Assembly: GCA_031268545.1 (NCBI GenBank)
Contig: JAIRXD010000029.1
Location: 1 to 17,348, forward strand
Reading direction: 5' to 3'
DNA length: 17,348 bases
Origin: Puniceicoccales bacterium
GTDB taxonomy: Bacteria; Verrucomicrobiota; Verrucomicrobiia; Opitutales; LL51
Below the pieces are notes generated by a model. That model was given only the letters and a program-made list of their open reading frames with translations, did not search any database and had not been told where the DNA came from. The stretch's first letter is position 1; each line of letters begins with the position of its first letter. The position numbers and the translations under genes are program-made. Shown piece after piece: positions 8,082 through 14,650 of this stretch.

Positions 8082-8471
8082 ATGGAAATTATCAAAAAAG
8101 TTCTATTTATAGATGACGATAGGATATTTCTAGATACCCAGACTAAATTCTTGAAGCTAAGTGGGTTTGATGTGATGAAATCTCCGGATGGCCTAAAGGG
8201 CTTTACTAGCCTAGAGAGAGCATCTCCGAATATTATTGTCTGTGATATAATGATGGAAAATTTCAGTGGTCTTGATTTTTTGAATAAATTTACCCAAACT
8301 CATTTCTTTCATAAAATACCATTTTTATGCATAAGTGGCTATACCACCGAAGGTATGGCCGAGCAGTGTATGAATTATGGTGCCGATGGATATTTAAGGA
8401 AACCTGTTGATTGCGATATACTTATTTGTATAATTTTTGCACTTATTAGTTACTATTCGCCTGGATTGTGA
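8082..8471 (+). CDS. Stand-alone response regulator receiver protein
   Basis: A 129-residue CheY-like receiver without an output domain. The acidic cluster D11-D12-D13, phosphoacceptor D55 (VCDIMM), S85 in the switch position (CISGYT) and K107 (LRKPV) are all present, so phosphorylation should be possible. After the receiver core there are only about 15 residues, hydrophobic (ILICIIFALISYYSPGL), in the place of the usual last helix. It follows the histidine kinase by 13 bases and is presumably its partner. With no DNA-binding domain, output must be through protein-protein contact, for example with the unknown protein at 6207-7091 or a distant target. No good ribosome site is visible. Confidence 0.92.
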   Translation: MEIIKKVLFIDDDRIFLDTQTKFLKLSGFDVMKSPDGLKGFTSLERASPNIIVCDIMMENFSGLDFLNKFTQTHFFHKIPFLCISGYTTEGMAEQCMNYGADGYLRKPVDCDILICIIFALISYYSPGL

Positions 8472-8555
8472 CTGGCATGGATTGTCATTGATTTTCTTAT
8501 TCGGATGGTTTTTCTATTGACCATTGGCTGGAAAAACACTTGTTCACATGCTCAG

Positions 8556-8642
<87 letters not shown>

Positions 8643-8645
<3 letters not shown>

Positions 8646-8732
8646 GTGTGGCAATGGCCATGCTGGAAAGTGTTATCCACGTGTCGATGAGCCGCCAGCG
8701 TACGCTATGCTAGAGTCTTTTTAGGCATCGGC
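8643..8732 (+). other. Structured spacer after tRNA-Ser (hairpins)
   Basis: A 10-bp stem (two G-U pairs) with loop AATG runs over 8643-8666 and includes the tRNA CCA end. Downstream, 8683-8693 (GTCGATGAGCC) can pair with 8724-8732 (GGCATCGGC), with one bulged base and one G-U pair. Inside lies AGCGTACGCTATGCT (8697-8711), a short hairpin followed by a T5 run at 8718-8722. It could be a tRNA trailer/terminator or a small RNA. Weak call. Confidence 0.3.
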
Positions 8733-8792
8733 GATTTATCCGCTGTTCGTTTATGGTCGTTAATTTTACACCAAAATGAGCGAAATAATTAT

Positions 8793-10508
8793 CTAAAATA
8801 ATTCCAGGATTCTTGTTAAAGCTGCGCCGGTGGCGATTGAAATCACAAAGGTACTGATCCATAGAGATAGGGCCATTCGCCATCCTCTTTCTTTGAAAAT
8901 CACGAGAATTGCGTTTATGCAGGGCACGAACAGGCTTATGACAACGGTGGCCATGAGAATTTGAGCGTCAGTTTTGAGTAAATTTTGCGACATATTAAAT
9001 ACTTCTACCGAAGCCATATCTCTTCTTATAATTTCCATTACGAAAATGTCAGAAAATTCCTTTGGCAAATGCAACATATTTTCGACCACAGGAGTCAGAG
9101 CCAATTGTAGCCAATGTAGTGCACCATATTCATTTAGGACCGAGATGGCTGCGGCACTTAGGACAAATATCGGGATAGACTCAATTAGAAAACTCTTGGT
9201 TCTGTGAATTGTCTTCCGGCAGCAGTTCCTGAAAGATGGCAGTCGCAGCGGAGGAATATCCATCATAAAATGAGATATCTCTCCCTTCAGGCAGAGGTTT
9301 AAAATTTTTCCGCTGATGGTTGTGATCATTAGCATCACGGCAATATACATAAAGAAAATTTCCGCCTTATTGATGGATGCCAGAAGAGAGATTATTATGC
9401 CCTGCTGAGCTGCGCAGGGTATCGATATGCCGATGATGGCCGTTGCGATTATTTTTTCTTTGGCAGTACCAAGAATTCTTGTAGAAATCGTCCCCATCGC
9501 TCCGCAGCCGAATCCTAACAACGTGGGAATTATGGCGTCGCCGTTCAGCCCCAAAAAATTGAATAATCTTCCGGTCAGAGCGGCCATCCGCGGTATGTAG
9601 CCGGAGTCTTCCAGCAGCGACATTATGATATAGAAGCCCGCTATTAAAGGCAGCAATATGCCAAACACCATCTTCACCGCCATGGTGAGTATACCGAATT
9701 CTCCCGTCAACATTTTCGCCAATAAATTATTTCCAAATATGGAGGAAACATATGCAGATATCGTAGGCACATAGGATTCATCCAGAGCGGCGACGAGGCA
9801 ATCCACCAAATGAGTGGAAATAATTGTTCCAAGTACCTTAAAAAGCACATATAAAACGCCTATTAGAATGGGCCAGCCGACTAACGGATTCAGTAGAAGA
9901 TGGTCTATTTTTCGCATTCTACCTGGAACGGCGCTTTTTGTAGACAAACATCTGTCGAGAACATCCTGGATATCCGGAGGGTCGCACAGGCACAGATGGC
10001 ATGATTTTTCTCTACTCTCCCAAATGGCCCGCCGAATTTCGTGTTTACCACTGCCTTTGGTCGCTATCGTCTTTATTACTTTAACTCCCAGCCTTTGAGA
10101 TAATTGTTCATAATCAATTGAAATTCCATTTTTTTGGGCTTCGTCAACTTGGTTCACCACCAGCAGCAGATTACATTGTGTTTCCAGCAGTTGTTTGGTG
10201 AGAATCAGGTCTCGTTCAAGGGTCAGGGCATTGACTACATTCACCACCACGTCGGCTTCATCTATGCATTTTCTTGTTATTTCCTCCAGTTGAGTATTAT
10301 TCGTAAGACTATGAATCCCTGGGGTATCTATCAGTGTTCCGAAGTGAGTTTTAGTCGTGGCTACGGCAACGCTGGTGCCGGGATAATTGCTCACCTCCTT
10401 GTACTTGCCTGATAGCATATAAAAAAGAGACGATTTTCCCACATTTGGATTACCAACCATAACAATTTTGCATTCACGGGTGAAAGGGCAGTAACGGCAA
10501 TTAGACAT
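8793..10508 (-). CDS. feoB: Ferrous iron transporter FeoB
   Basis: Inner-membrane Fe(II) uptake protein with an N-terminal GTPase domain. G1 is GNPNVGKSS (19-27), the switch region SNYPGTSVAV follows (T45), G3 is DTPG (61-64) and G4 is NQVD (119-122). After a linker, the Gate-type membrane core begins near residue 210. The two Gate motifs with conserved cysteines are GFGCG (C335) and SIPCAAQQG (C365). At 571 residues it is shorter than many FeoBs (about 700 or more), mostly through a short helical linker and lack of a C-terminal extension; both functional modules are present. The N-terminus has three early cysteines (C4, C7, C13). ATG 10508 overlaps the feoA 3' end by 8 bases, so feoA and feoB form an operon, probably controlled by the divergent regulator at 10863. 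Confidence 0.96.
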   Translation of the reverse strand: MSNCRYCPFTRECKIVMVGNPNVGKSSLFYMLSGKYKEVSNYPGTSVAVATTKTHFGTLIDTPGIHSLTNNTQLEEITRKCIDEADVVVNVVNALTLERDLILTKQLLETQCNLLLVVNQVDEAQKNGISIDYEQLSQRLGVKVIKTIATKGSGKHEIRRAIWESREKSCHLCLCDPPDIQDVLDRCLSTKSAVPGRMRKIDHLLLNPLVGWPILIGVLYVLFKVLGTIISTHLVDCLVAALDESYVPTISAYVSSIFGNNLLAKMLTGEFGILTMAVKMVFGILLPLIAGFYIIMSLLEDSGYIPRMAALTGRLFNFLGLNGDAIIPTLLGFGCGAMGTISTRILGTAKEKIIATAIIGISIPCAAQQGIIISLLASINKAEIFFMYIAVMLMITTISGKILNLCLKGEISHFMMDIPPLRLPSFRNCCRKTIHRTKSFLIESIPIFVLSAAAISVLNEYGALHWLQLALTPVVENMLHLPKEFSDIFVMEIIRRDMASVEVFNMSQNLLKTDAQILMATVVISLFVPCINAILVIFKERGWRMALSLWISTFVISIATGAALTRILELF

Positions 10509-10722
10509 AGATCATTCCTGCCAGTGATTTACTGATAGCTATGGTGCGGAAATTTAGGCCGATTACAACGGTTCCGGCTTTGGATATCAGGGTGATATCC
10601 TGGCTTACATGCAGCCCCATTGATCCGGAAATATTCGCTATTTTTCCGTTCTCGAATCCTAAAATTTTTGCAGATTCTCCCACGGATAAATCAAAAATGT
10701 TCCTCATAATTATGGCATCCAT
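10501..10722 (-). CDS. feoA: FeoA, small SH3-like partner of FeoB
   Basis: A 73-residue protein of the FeoA family, a small SH3-like cytoplasmic protein needed for FeoB activity. Visible family features are the opening LSVGESAKILGF, central GL-V-DITLISKAGTVVIGL and final strand ISKSLAGMIYV (normally involving a conserved ALR-type segment in relatives). ATG 10722 is chosen; TTG 10725 lies just upstream in frame, and M6 (ATG 10707) is also possible. Its 3' end overlaps feoB by 8 bases. The 18-bp palindrome at 10727-10744 lies directly upstream and covers the predicted transcription start. Confidence 0.88.
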   Translation of the reverse strand: MDAIIMRNIFDLSVGESAKILGFENGKIANISGSMGLHVSQDITLISKAGTVVIGLNFRTIAISKSLAGMIYV

Positions 10723-10726
10723 CAAT

Positions 10727-10744
10727 TGTTAGTTTTAACTAACA
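10727..10744. promoter_or_regulatory. Operator palindrome upstream of feoA (DtxR-family type)
   Basis: Perfect 8-bp arms around TT: TGTTAGTT-TT-AACTAACA. The TTAG...CTAA core resembles known DtxR/IdeR/MntR-family operators. It ends five bases before ATG 10722 and spans the predicted feoA start point. A second half-site ACTAACA is at 10757-10763, 19 bases from the first copy. This is the best candidate for the site bound by the divergent regulator. Confidence 0.65.
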
Positions 10745-10745
10745 T

Positions 10746-10772
10746 AGTATAGTCACACTAACATTAATGCAA
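10746..10772 (-). promoter_or_regulatory. Possible feoAB promoter
   Basis: On the minus strand, TTGCAT (10767-10772) and TATACT (10746-10751) are separated by a short 15-base spacer. The predicted start near 10739 falls inside the 10727-10744 palindrome, which would allow repression by blocking polymerase. Confidence 0.4.
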
Positions 10773-10826
10773 TAATAAAAATACTAAAAAAATTATTGAG
10801 ATATAGTTTCATGCGAAAAACGTTTA

Positions 10827-10860
10827 TTGCAACTGAATCATAATTATCATATAATGATAA
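10827..10860 (+). promoter_or_regulatory. Promoter of the DtxR-like gene with overlapping palindrome
   Basis: TTGCAA (10827-10832), 17-base spacer, perfect TATAAT (10850-10855). A palindrome TTATCAT-ATA-ATGATAA (10844-10860) covers the -10 box, so self-regulation is possible. The expected start near 10862 nearly coincides with ATG 10863, predicting a leaderless message. Confidence 0.55.
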
Positions 10861-10862
10861 AT

Positions 10863-11339
10863 ATGATAAATCTAAAAACTTCTGTGGTTAGACTGACTCC
10901 CAGCCAGGAGAACTACCTTAAAGCTATATATATGGAAGTTTCCCAGAACGGATATGCCAAAATGTCGGATGTTGCGAATTTGTTGTCCGTAAAAAAATCC
11001 TCTGTGAATGCCGCACTGAACGTGCTGGTGGATAAAAATCTCATCAATTATACACCATATTCTCAGATTACCTTGACACTTCTTGGATTCAAGAGCCCAC
11101 AAGAAATAATAAAAAAAATCGAAATGATGTACAATTTTTTATGCGAAATTCTTAAACTATCCCGAGAAGAAGCGGTGGAGAATTCCTGCAAAATAGAACA
11201 TGTGATGTCCGAGGAGCTTTTTCAAAAAATAAAAAAATTTTATGAATTTACAAAAAAAATCTATGATAATGACCCAAACTATAAAAAAAGATTGGACGAG
11301 CTGTTGTCCTTCACCTGTGCAAGTGATCCTAAGGGTTAA
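10863..11339 (+). CDS. DtxR/MntR-family metal-dependent repressor
   Basis: A 158-residue regulator with an N-terminal winged helix-turn-helix (about residues 12-75: PSQENYLKAIY, KMSDVANLLSVKKSSVNAALNVL, ITLTLLG) and a dimerisation/metal domain (about 76-145). The segment SCKIEHVMSEEL carries C109, E112 and H113, equivalent to DtxR C102, E105 and H106 of the primary metal site; the fourth ligand position (DtxR M10, MntR D8) is N17. By my alignment the DtxR ancillary-site residues H79, E83 and H98 are not conserved. There is no C-terminal SH3-like domain. ATG 10863 is chosen because the promoter's -10 box overlaps the alternative ATG 10854; both encode MIN. Divergence from feoAB and the operator there suggest iron-dependent repression of feoAB; manganese sensing is not excluded. 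Confidence 0.85.
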   Translation: MINLKTSVVRLTPSQENYLKAIYMEVSQNGYAKMSDVANLLSVKKSSVNAALNVLVDKNLINYTPYSQITLTLLGFKSPQEIIKKIEMMYNFLCEILKLSREEAVENSCKIEHVMSEELFQKIKKFYEFTKKIYDNDPNYKKRLDELLSFTCASDPKG

Positions 11340-11594
11340 TGTGATTTGGTAATTTATTGATATTGGGCGATAAAATGGTTAGCAAAAATGGAAAAGTGGT
11401 TTCGTTATTGGTTTCGCTTACTCAGTAAATGGCTTAGGTTGGAGATATCATTTTTTTGTTTGTCAAGTAAAAATTATAAAATGTAAATTTTCCCAGGGCT
11501 GATGGGTAAAGTGTAAATAATGATAAATATATTATTCTTTATTCTAGAAAAAACTTGCAAAATATCTAACAGAGGTAAGGTTCCTGTGATAATT

Positions 11595-11671
11595 GTCCCG
11601 TTCGTCTAGTCGGTCCAGGACACCGGATTTTCATTCCGGCAACATGGGTTCGAATCCCATACGGGATGCCA
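11595..11671 (+). tRNA. tRNA-Glu (UUC)
   Basis: Acceptor stem GTCCCGT/ACGGGAT has a G-U first pair. Anticodon stem CCGGA/TCCGG encloses loop TTTTCAT with anticodon TTC at 11630-11632. T-arm is ATGGGTTCGAATCCCAT; G73 and CCA (11669-11671) are encoded. A T8 run at 11675-11682 could end transcription. The 11340-11594 spacer before it shows no gene I can support. Confidence 0.96.
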
Positions 11672-11708
11672 GTATTTTTTTTATAAAAATTTTAACAGGC
11701 TGTTGATT

Positions 11709-11828
11709 ATGAAAAATATTGTGAACTGCAAATCTACTATTTTTATAATTGACAATTCACAGCAACCGGAAAAAGGAAACATATTTCCCTTCGATGAGTC
11801 GCAGGATATGTATAATAAAATAAAGTAA
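11709..11828 (+). pseudogene. C-terminal remnant of the tandem exported-protein family
   Basis: A 39-codon frame reads IIDNSQQPEKGNIF then DESQDMYNKIK, matching IDSSQQPEKGIIL and EEALDMCNKGKI of the gene at 12058. A 21-base block (11756-11776) is identical to 12435-12455. The signal peptide and the two-thirds of the protein before this point are missing, and the third conserved cysteine has become tyrosine, so this is a decayed or deleted third copy. It begins 37 bases after tRNA-Glu, so the breakpoint lies almost at the tRNA 3' end. Apart from this remnant and the duplicated promoter region from about 11947, the gene-free stretch 11672-12057 shows nothing I can name. Confidence 0.75.
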
Positions 11829-11946
11829 GTGCGTGTAATGGTCTTTCTCTCTATTTAACCGTAAAATATTTAGAAGCCTTATATAACATAGGTGAATTAA
11901 TTCGCAGTGCTGGATTGCGATATTCGATGCTTTGATCATAAAAAAA

Positions 11947-12090
11947 CATGGAAAGGTTGAATTTTTCAAGGTCGATGCTTTAAAATTTTAAAATAAAATA
12001 ATCAGCAGAGAATATTTTTATTGATGACTTCAGTTAGCTTTATATCATAGACTATCTATGATAGTATTTAGATTATTTATTTATTTTTGT
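11947..12090 (+). repeat. Duplicated promoter and signal-peptide region, copy A
   Basis: This block aligns with 12606-12742 with small gaps. Shared landmarks in order: GTCGATG, a TTTAAAATTTTAAA palindrome (11979-11992), AATATTTTT, TTGATGA-TTCAG, the -10 region, and the first codons encoding VFRLFI. The duplication therefore included the regulatory region with the gene. Confidence 0.8.
12021..12048 (+). promoter_or_regulatory. Promoter of the first exported paralog
   Basis: TTGATG (12021-12026), 16-base spacer, TATCAT (12043-12048). The predicted start near 12055 is about three bases before ATG 12058. The same geometry is conserved in the second copy, which supports the call. Confidence 0.55.
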
Positions 12091-12552
12091 TTAGCATTTA
12101 GTCTATTCGTCGGCCAAGAAGCCCAGGCTAATTTCGCTTTCGCATTGGTCGGAAAACGTAATAATGAATCAGAGGAAAGAAATAGACCAGCAGAGGTAGC
12201 TGGATTAGTTGTGCTACATAGCAACGGAGATTATAAATATGAATTGCCATTGATCGATTTTTTGGATTCCGAAAATTACCTTAATTATCTTAGGGCCTTA
12301 GGCCTTGAAGATGATCAAGACAATAGAGATGAATATGATCGTAGGTGTGTGGAAGAGCAAATTGGATGCCAGGTAAATGGCCCATTTTGGAATGATCTGC
12401 TGGATTCACGTTTTATTGTTTTTTCGATAGACAGTTCACAGCAACCGGAAAAAGGGATAATATTGTCCGTCGAAGAGGCACTGGATATGTGTAATAAAGG
12501 TAAAATAAATCAAGAATATATTTCGAATATAATTATGTTCGTAGAGCCTTAG
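12058..12552 (+). CDS. Exported protein of a tandem lineage-specific family, copy 1
   Basis: A 164-residue protein I cannot assign to a known family. It begins with a signal peptide (MIVFRLFIYFCLAFSLFVGQ, then EAQA before NF), with likely cleavage after QA near residue 24. It shares with the next gene the blocks VVLHSNGDYKYELPLIDF, EEQIGCQVNGP and QQPEKGIILSVEEA, and three cysteines (C97, C104, C145). The mature protein is small, acidic in the middle and probably periplasmic or secreted. It is the first intact member after the remnant at 11709-11828, and lies between tRNA-Glu and the secretion ATPase gene. No Shine-Dalgarno site is seen; the promoter predicts a near-leaderless message. Function unknown. 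Confidence 0.8.
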   Translation: MIVFRLFIYFCLAFSLFVGQEAQANFAFALVGKRNNESEERNRPAEVAGLVVLHSNGDYKYELPLIDFLDSENYLNYLRALGLEDDQDNRDEYDRRCVEEQIGCQVNGPFWNDLLDSRFIVFSIDSSQQPEKGIILSVEEALDMCNKGKINQEYISNIIMFVEP

Positions 12553-12605
12553 GAGTGGCCTGTCATTGGTTAATAATCTACTGGGGCGATAATTAAAGCT
12601 CTGGC

Positions 12606-12742
12606 CATAGGAAGATTATGGTTTATAGAGTCGATGTTTTAAAATTTTAAATAATCGGTAAAAATATTTTTGTTGATGATTTCAGCTGGTTTTATATTAT
12701 AGATCGCCCATGGCAGTGTTTAGATTATTTATTTGTTGTTAT
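12606..12742 (+). repeat. Duplicated promoter and signal-peptide region, copy B
   Basis: Counterpart of 11947-12090. It contains GTCGATG, the same 14-base palindrome (12638-12651), AATATTTTT, TTGATGATTTCAG, the -10 box and the start of the second paralog. A four-base gap relative to copy A follows the palindrome. Confidence 0.8.
12673..12700 (+). promoter_or_regulatory. Promoter of the second exported paralog
   Basis: TTGATG (12673-12678), 16-base spacer, TATTAT (12695-12700). ATG 12710 follows after nine bases, exactly the spacing seen in copy 1. Confidence 0.55.
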
Positions 12743-13345
12743 ATACTCCTATTGCTTGCCAGCCAAAGGACCCAGGCTAATTTCATTAATGCAGTGGTTA
12801 TAGAATATGATAGATTGTTGCAAAAACTAGTGGGTATAGTTGTGTTGCAATCCAATGATAGTGAAGATTATAAATATAGATTGCCCTTGGTTGATTTATC
12901 GAACTCCAGGGATCACTTTGATTATTCTGAAAATGATCTGGATGCTAAAGCAGCCTATAGATGTATGTATGTGGGAGAGCAAATTGGATGCCAGGTGGAG
13001 GGCCCGCTTTTGTATAGCCCATTTGGTGAATTTATTATTTTTGCGATGGTCGATCCACGACAGTCTACACTGCAATCAGATAAACCGGATAGACAACAGC
13101 TAGAAAAAGGAATAGTATTGTCCCTCGATGGGGCGCGGAGTATATGCGATGAAGGAAAAATAGCACCGCAATCCGCAAGCGCCATCATTTCTGTGGTGGA
13201 ATATTTTAGAGCTTTGCAGGCCAGATTAGGAAAATCATTACCCATGGATACCGAAGGGCGAGCGCTGCTTAAAGGACAAGTACTTGGAATTTGGCCATAC
13301 TATTCCAGTAGTGGATTTACAATTGTTGATAGCTTTGGTAGTTAA
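12710..13345 (+). CDS. Exported protein of a tandem lineage-specific family, copy 2
   Basis: A 211-residue paralog of the gene at 12058. The signal peptide is MAVFRLFICCYILLLLASQ then RTQA before NF, with likely cleavage near residue 23. Shared blocks are VVLQSNDSEDYKYRLPLVDL, GEQIGCQVEGP and QLEKGIVLSLDGA. The three cysteines correspond (C85, C94, C146), but the first pair is two residues further apart than in copy 1. It has a C-terminal extension of about 45 residues (from about EYFRALQARLG to the end) that copy 1 lacks, which ends in an aromatic/Ser-rich stretch. Its stop lies five bases from the stop of the convergent secretion ATPase gene. No known domain recognised; periplasmic or secreted by its signal peptide. 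Confidence 0.8.
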   Translation: MAVFRLFICCYILLLLASQRTQANFINAVVIEYDRLLQKLVGIVVLQSNDSEDYKYRLPLVDLSNSRDHFDYSENDLDAKAAYRCMYVGEQIGCQVEGPLLYSPFGEFIIFAMVDPRQSTLQSDKPDRQQLEKGIVLSLDGARSICDEGKIAPQSASAIISVVEYFRALQARLGKSLPMDTEGRALLKGQVLGIWPYYSSSGFTIVDSFGS

Positions 13346-13350
13346 AATTT

Positions 13351-14520
13351 TTATACTTTATCCAGTTCTTGGATGCTGGTTTGGCCATTTTTTACGGCGG
13401 TGATTGCCTGGGCTTTTAATGGCACAAGTCCCTGGGCCATAGATATTTTTTGCAGACTTTCCAGTGAGCCCATGTCCCTTATTGCCTGCTTAATTTTTCC
13501 ATTGATATCTAGCCATTCGTATATTCCGAACCTGCCAGAATAACCGGTGTTATTGCATTTTTGGCAACCGTGACCGATATAATGCTTAGAATCAACAAGT
13601 TCTGGATACTTTATTGCGATGGATTTATCAATGGATGCCTTTTTACAGTTTTCGCATATTTTTCGCAGAAGTCTCTGGGCAAGAATGCCGCGGAGGGTAT
13701 CGGAGATTAAAAACGGTTCAATGCCCATGTCGATGAGTCTTGTCACGGCTCCCGGTGCGTCATTTGTATGCAGTGTCCCGAGGACTAGATGTCCTGTAAG
13801 TGCCGCTTGTATAGCGATTTTTGCTGTGATTGAGTCCCTCAATTCCCCCAGTAAAATCTTATCCGGGTCGTGCCTTAGAAATGCCCTGAGAGCTCTTTCA
13901 AAGGATAGACCTAGTTCATCTCGTACGTTAACTTGCACAATGCCATCGACTTCGTATTCCACCGGATCTTCAATGGTAAGAATTTTCGTTTCCTCATTGT
14001 TTATCTCCCGAAGTGCACTATAGAGAGTGGTGGTTTTACCGCTACCCGTTGGTCCCGTTGTCAATAAAATTCCGGATCCTGTCTGTAAATTTTCACGAAT
14101 TTTTGTTAATATATCTCCAGAAATTCCCATTTTATCCAGATCAAAATGCCAGGAATTTTTATCCAATATGCGCAGGACGACGCTTTCGCCGTATTGGGTT
14201 GGCAGAGTGGAGACGCGGAAATCCACCGTTCGCCCCAGATAGGTCTTCTCGATGTGGCCATCCTGAGGGAGTCTTTTTTCCGCAAGATCCAGATGGGCAA
14301 GGGTTTTTATCCTTGAAATTATTGCATCCCCCAGGTGTCTATCCGGTGCCGGGAGTTCCTGTAATACACCATCCACCCGCAGTCTTATGGCGACGCTACC
14401 GGTAAAGGTTTCGAAATGAGCATCCGAGGCCCGGTGGGCGATGGCGTGTTCCAAAACGTGATCGACGAATTTTATTATCGGAGGCTCGATATCCCAGGAC
14501 ATATATTTAGGTTTGGGCAT
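13351..14520 (-). CDS. GspE/PilB-type secretion or pilus assembly ATPase (short form)
   Basis: A 389-residue hexameric ATPase of the type II secretion/type IV pilus family. Order: N-terminal N2-like domain (DAHFETFTGSVAIRLRVDGVLQ), Walker A GPTGSGKTT (K162), Asp box ILTIEDPVEYE, Walker B-like ILLGELRD (E226), His box TGHLVLGTLHTN, and a zinc-type tetracysteine C289-C292 and C319-C322. The zinc motif points to the GspE/PilB extension ATPases rather than the PilT retraction type. The usual N-terminal MshEN/GspE-N1 domain is absent, so the protein is about 150 residues shorter than typical GspE/PilB. After Walker B the usual D-x-E-T-A reads D-S-I-T-A (I231). No other secretion or pilus genes are in the window. 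It is convergent with the exported paralogs and divergent from rseP. Confidence 0.92.
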   Translation of the reverse strand: MPKPKYMSWDIEPPIIKFVDHVLEHAIAHRASDAHFETFTGSVAIRLRVDGVLQELPAPDRHLGDAIISRIKTLAHLDLAEKRLPQDGHIEKTYLGRTVDFRVSTLPTQYGESVVLRILDKNSWHFDLDKMGISGDILTKIRENLQTGSGILLTTGPTGSGKTTTLYSALREINNEETKILTIEDPVEYEVDGIVQVNVRDELGLSFERALRAFLRHDPDKILLGELRDSITAKIAIQAALTGHLVLGTLHTNDAPGAVTRLIDMGIEPFLISDTLRGILAQRLLRKICENCKKASIDKSIAIKYPELVDSKHYIGHGCQKCNNTGYSGRFGIYEWLDINGKIKQAIRDMGSLESLQKISMAQGLVPLKAQAITAVKNGQTSIQELDKV

Positions 14521-14544
14521 TGAGTAACCACACCATGGCGCCTG

Positions 14545-14572
14545 ATTTTATTTAACATATTTTTTATGTCAA
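14545..14572 (-). promoter_or_regulatory. Promoter of the GspE/PilB-like gene
   Basis: On the minus strand, a perfect TTGACA (14567-14572) and TAAAAT (14545-14550) are 16 bases apart. The predicted start near 14538 leaves about 18 bases of leader before ATG 14520. No equally good promoter is seen for the divergent rseP. Confidence 0.6.
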
Positions 14573-14650
14573 AATTGTTTTATTATTTTAAAATTATGAC
14601 ATTGTTTCTGGACTTTATAGCTAACTTAAATATTAATCCCCAATTATTTT

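Noticed and set aside
11385..11440. 17-codon frame starting MVSKNGKVV between the DtxR-like gene and tRNA-Glu
   Set aside because: Too short, no ribosome site or promoter, and no similarity to anything recognised.
11757..11969. 70-codon minus-strand frame
   Set aside because: It is antisense to the family remnant and AT-rich spacer, with no domain or start signal; the plus-strand similarity explains the sequence.
13619..14405. Several 70-134-codon plus-strand frames opposite the secretion ATPase gene
   Set aside because: The minus-strand frame contains all ATPase motifs; the opposite frames are coding shadows.
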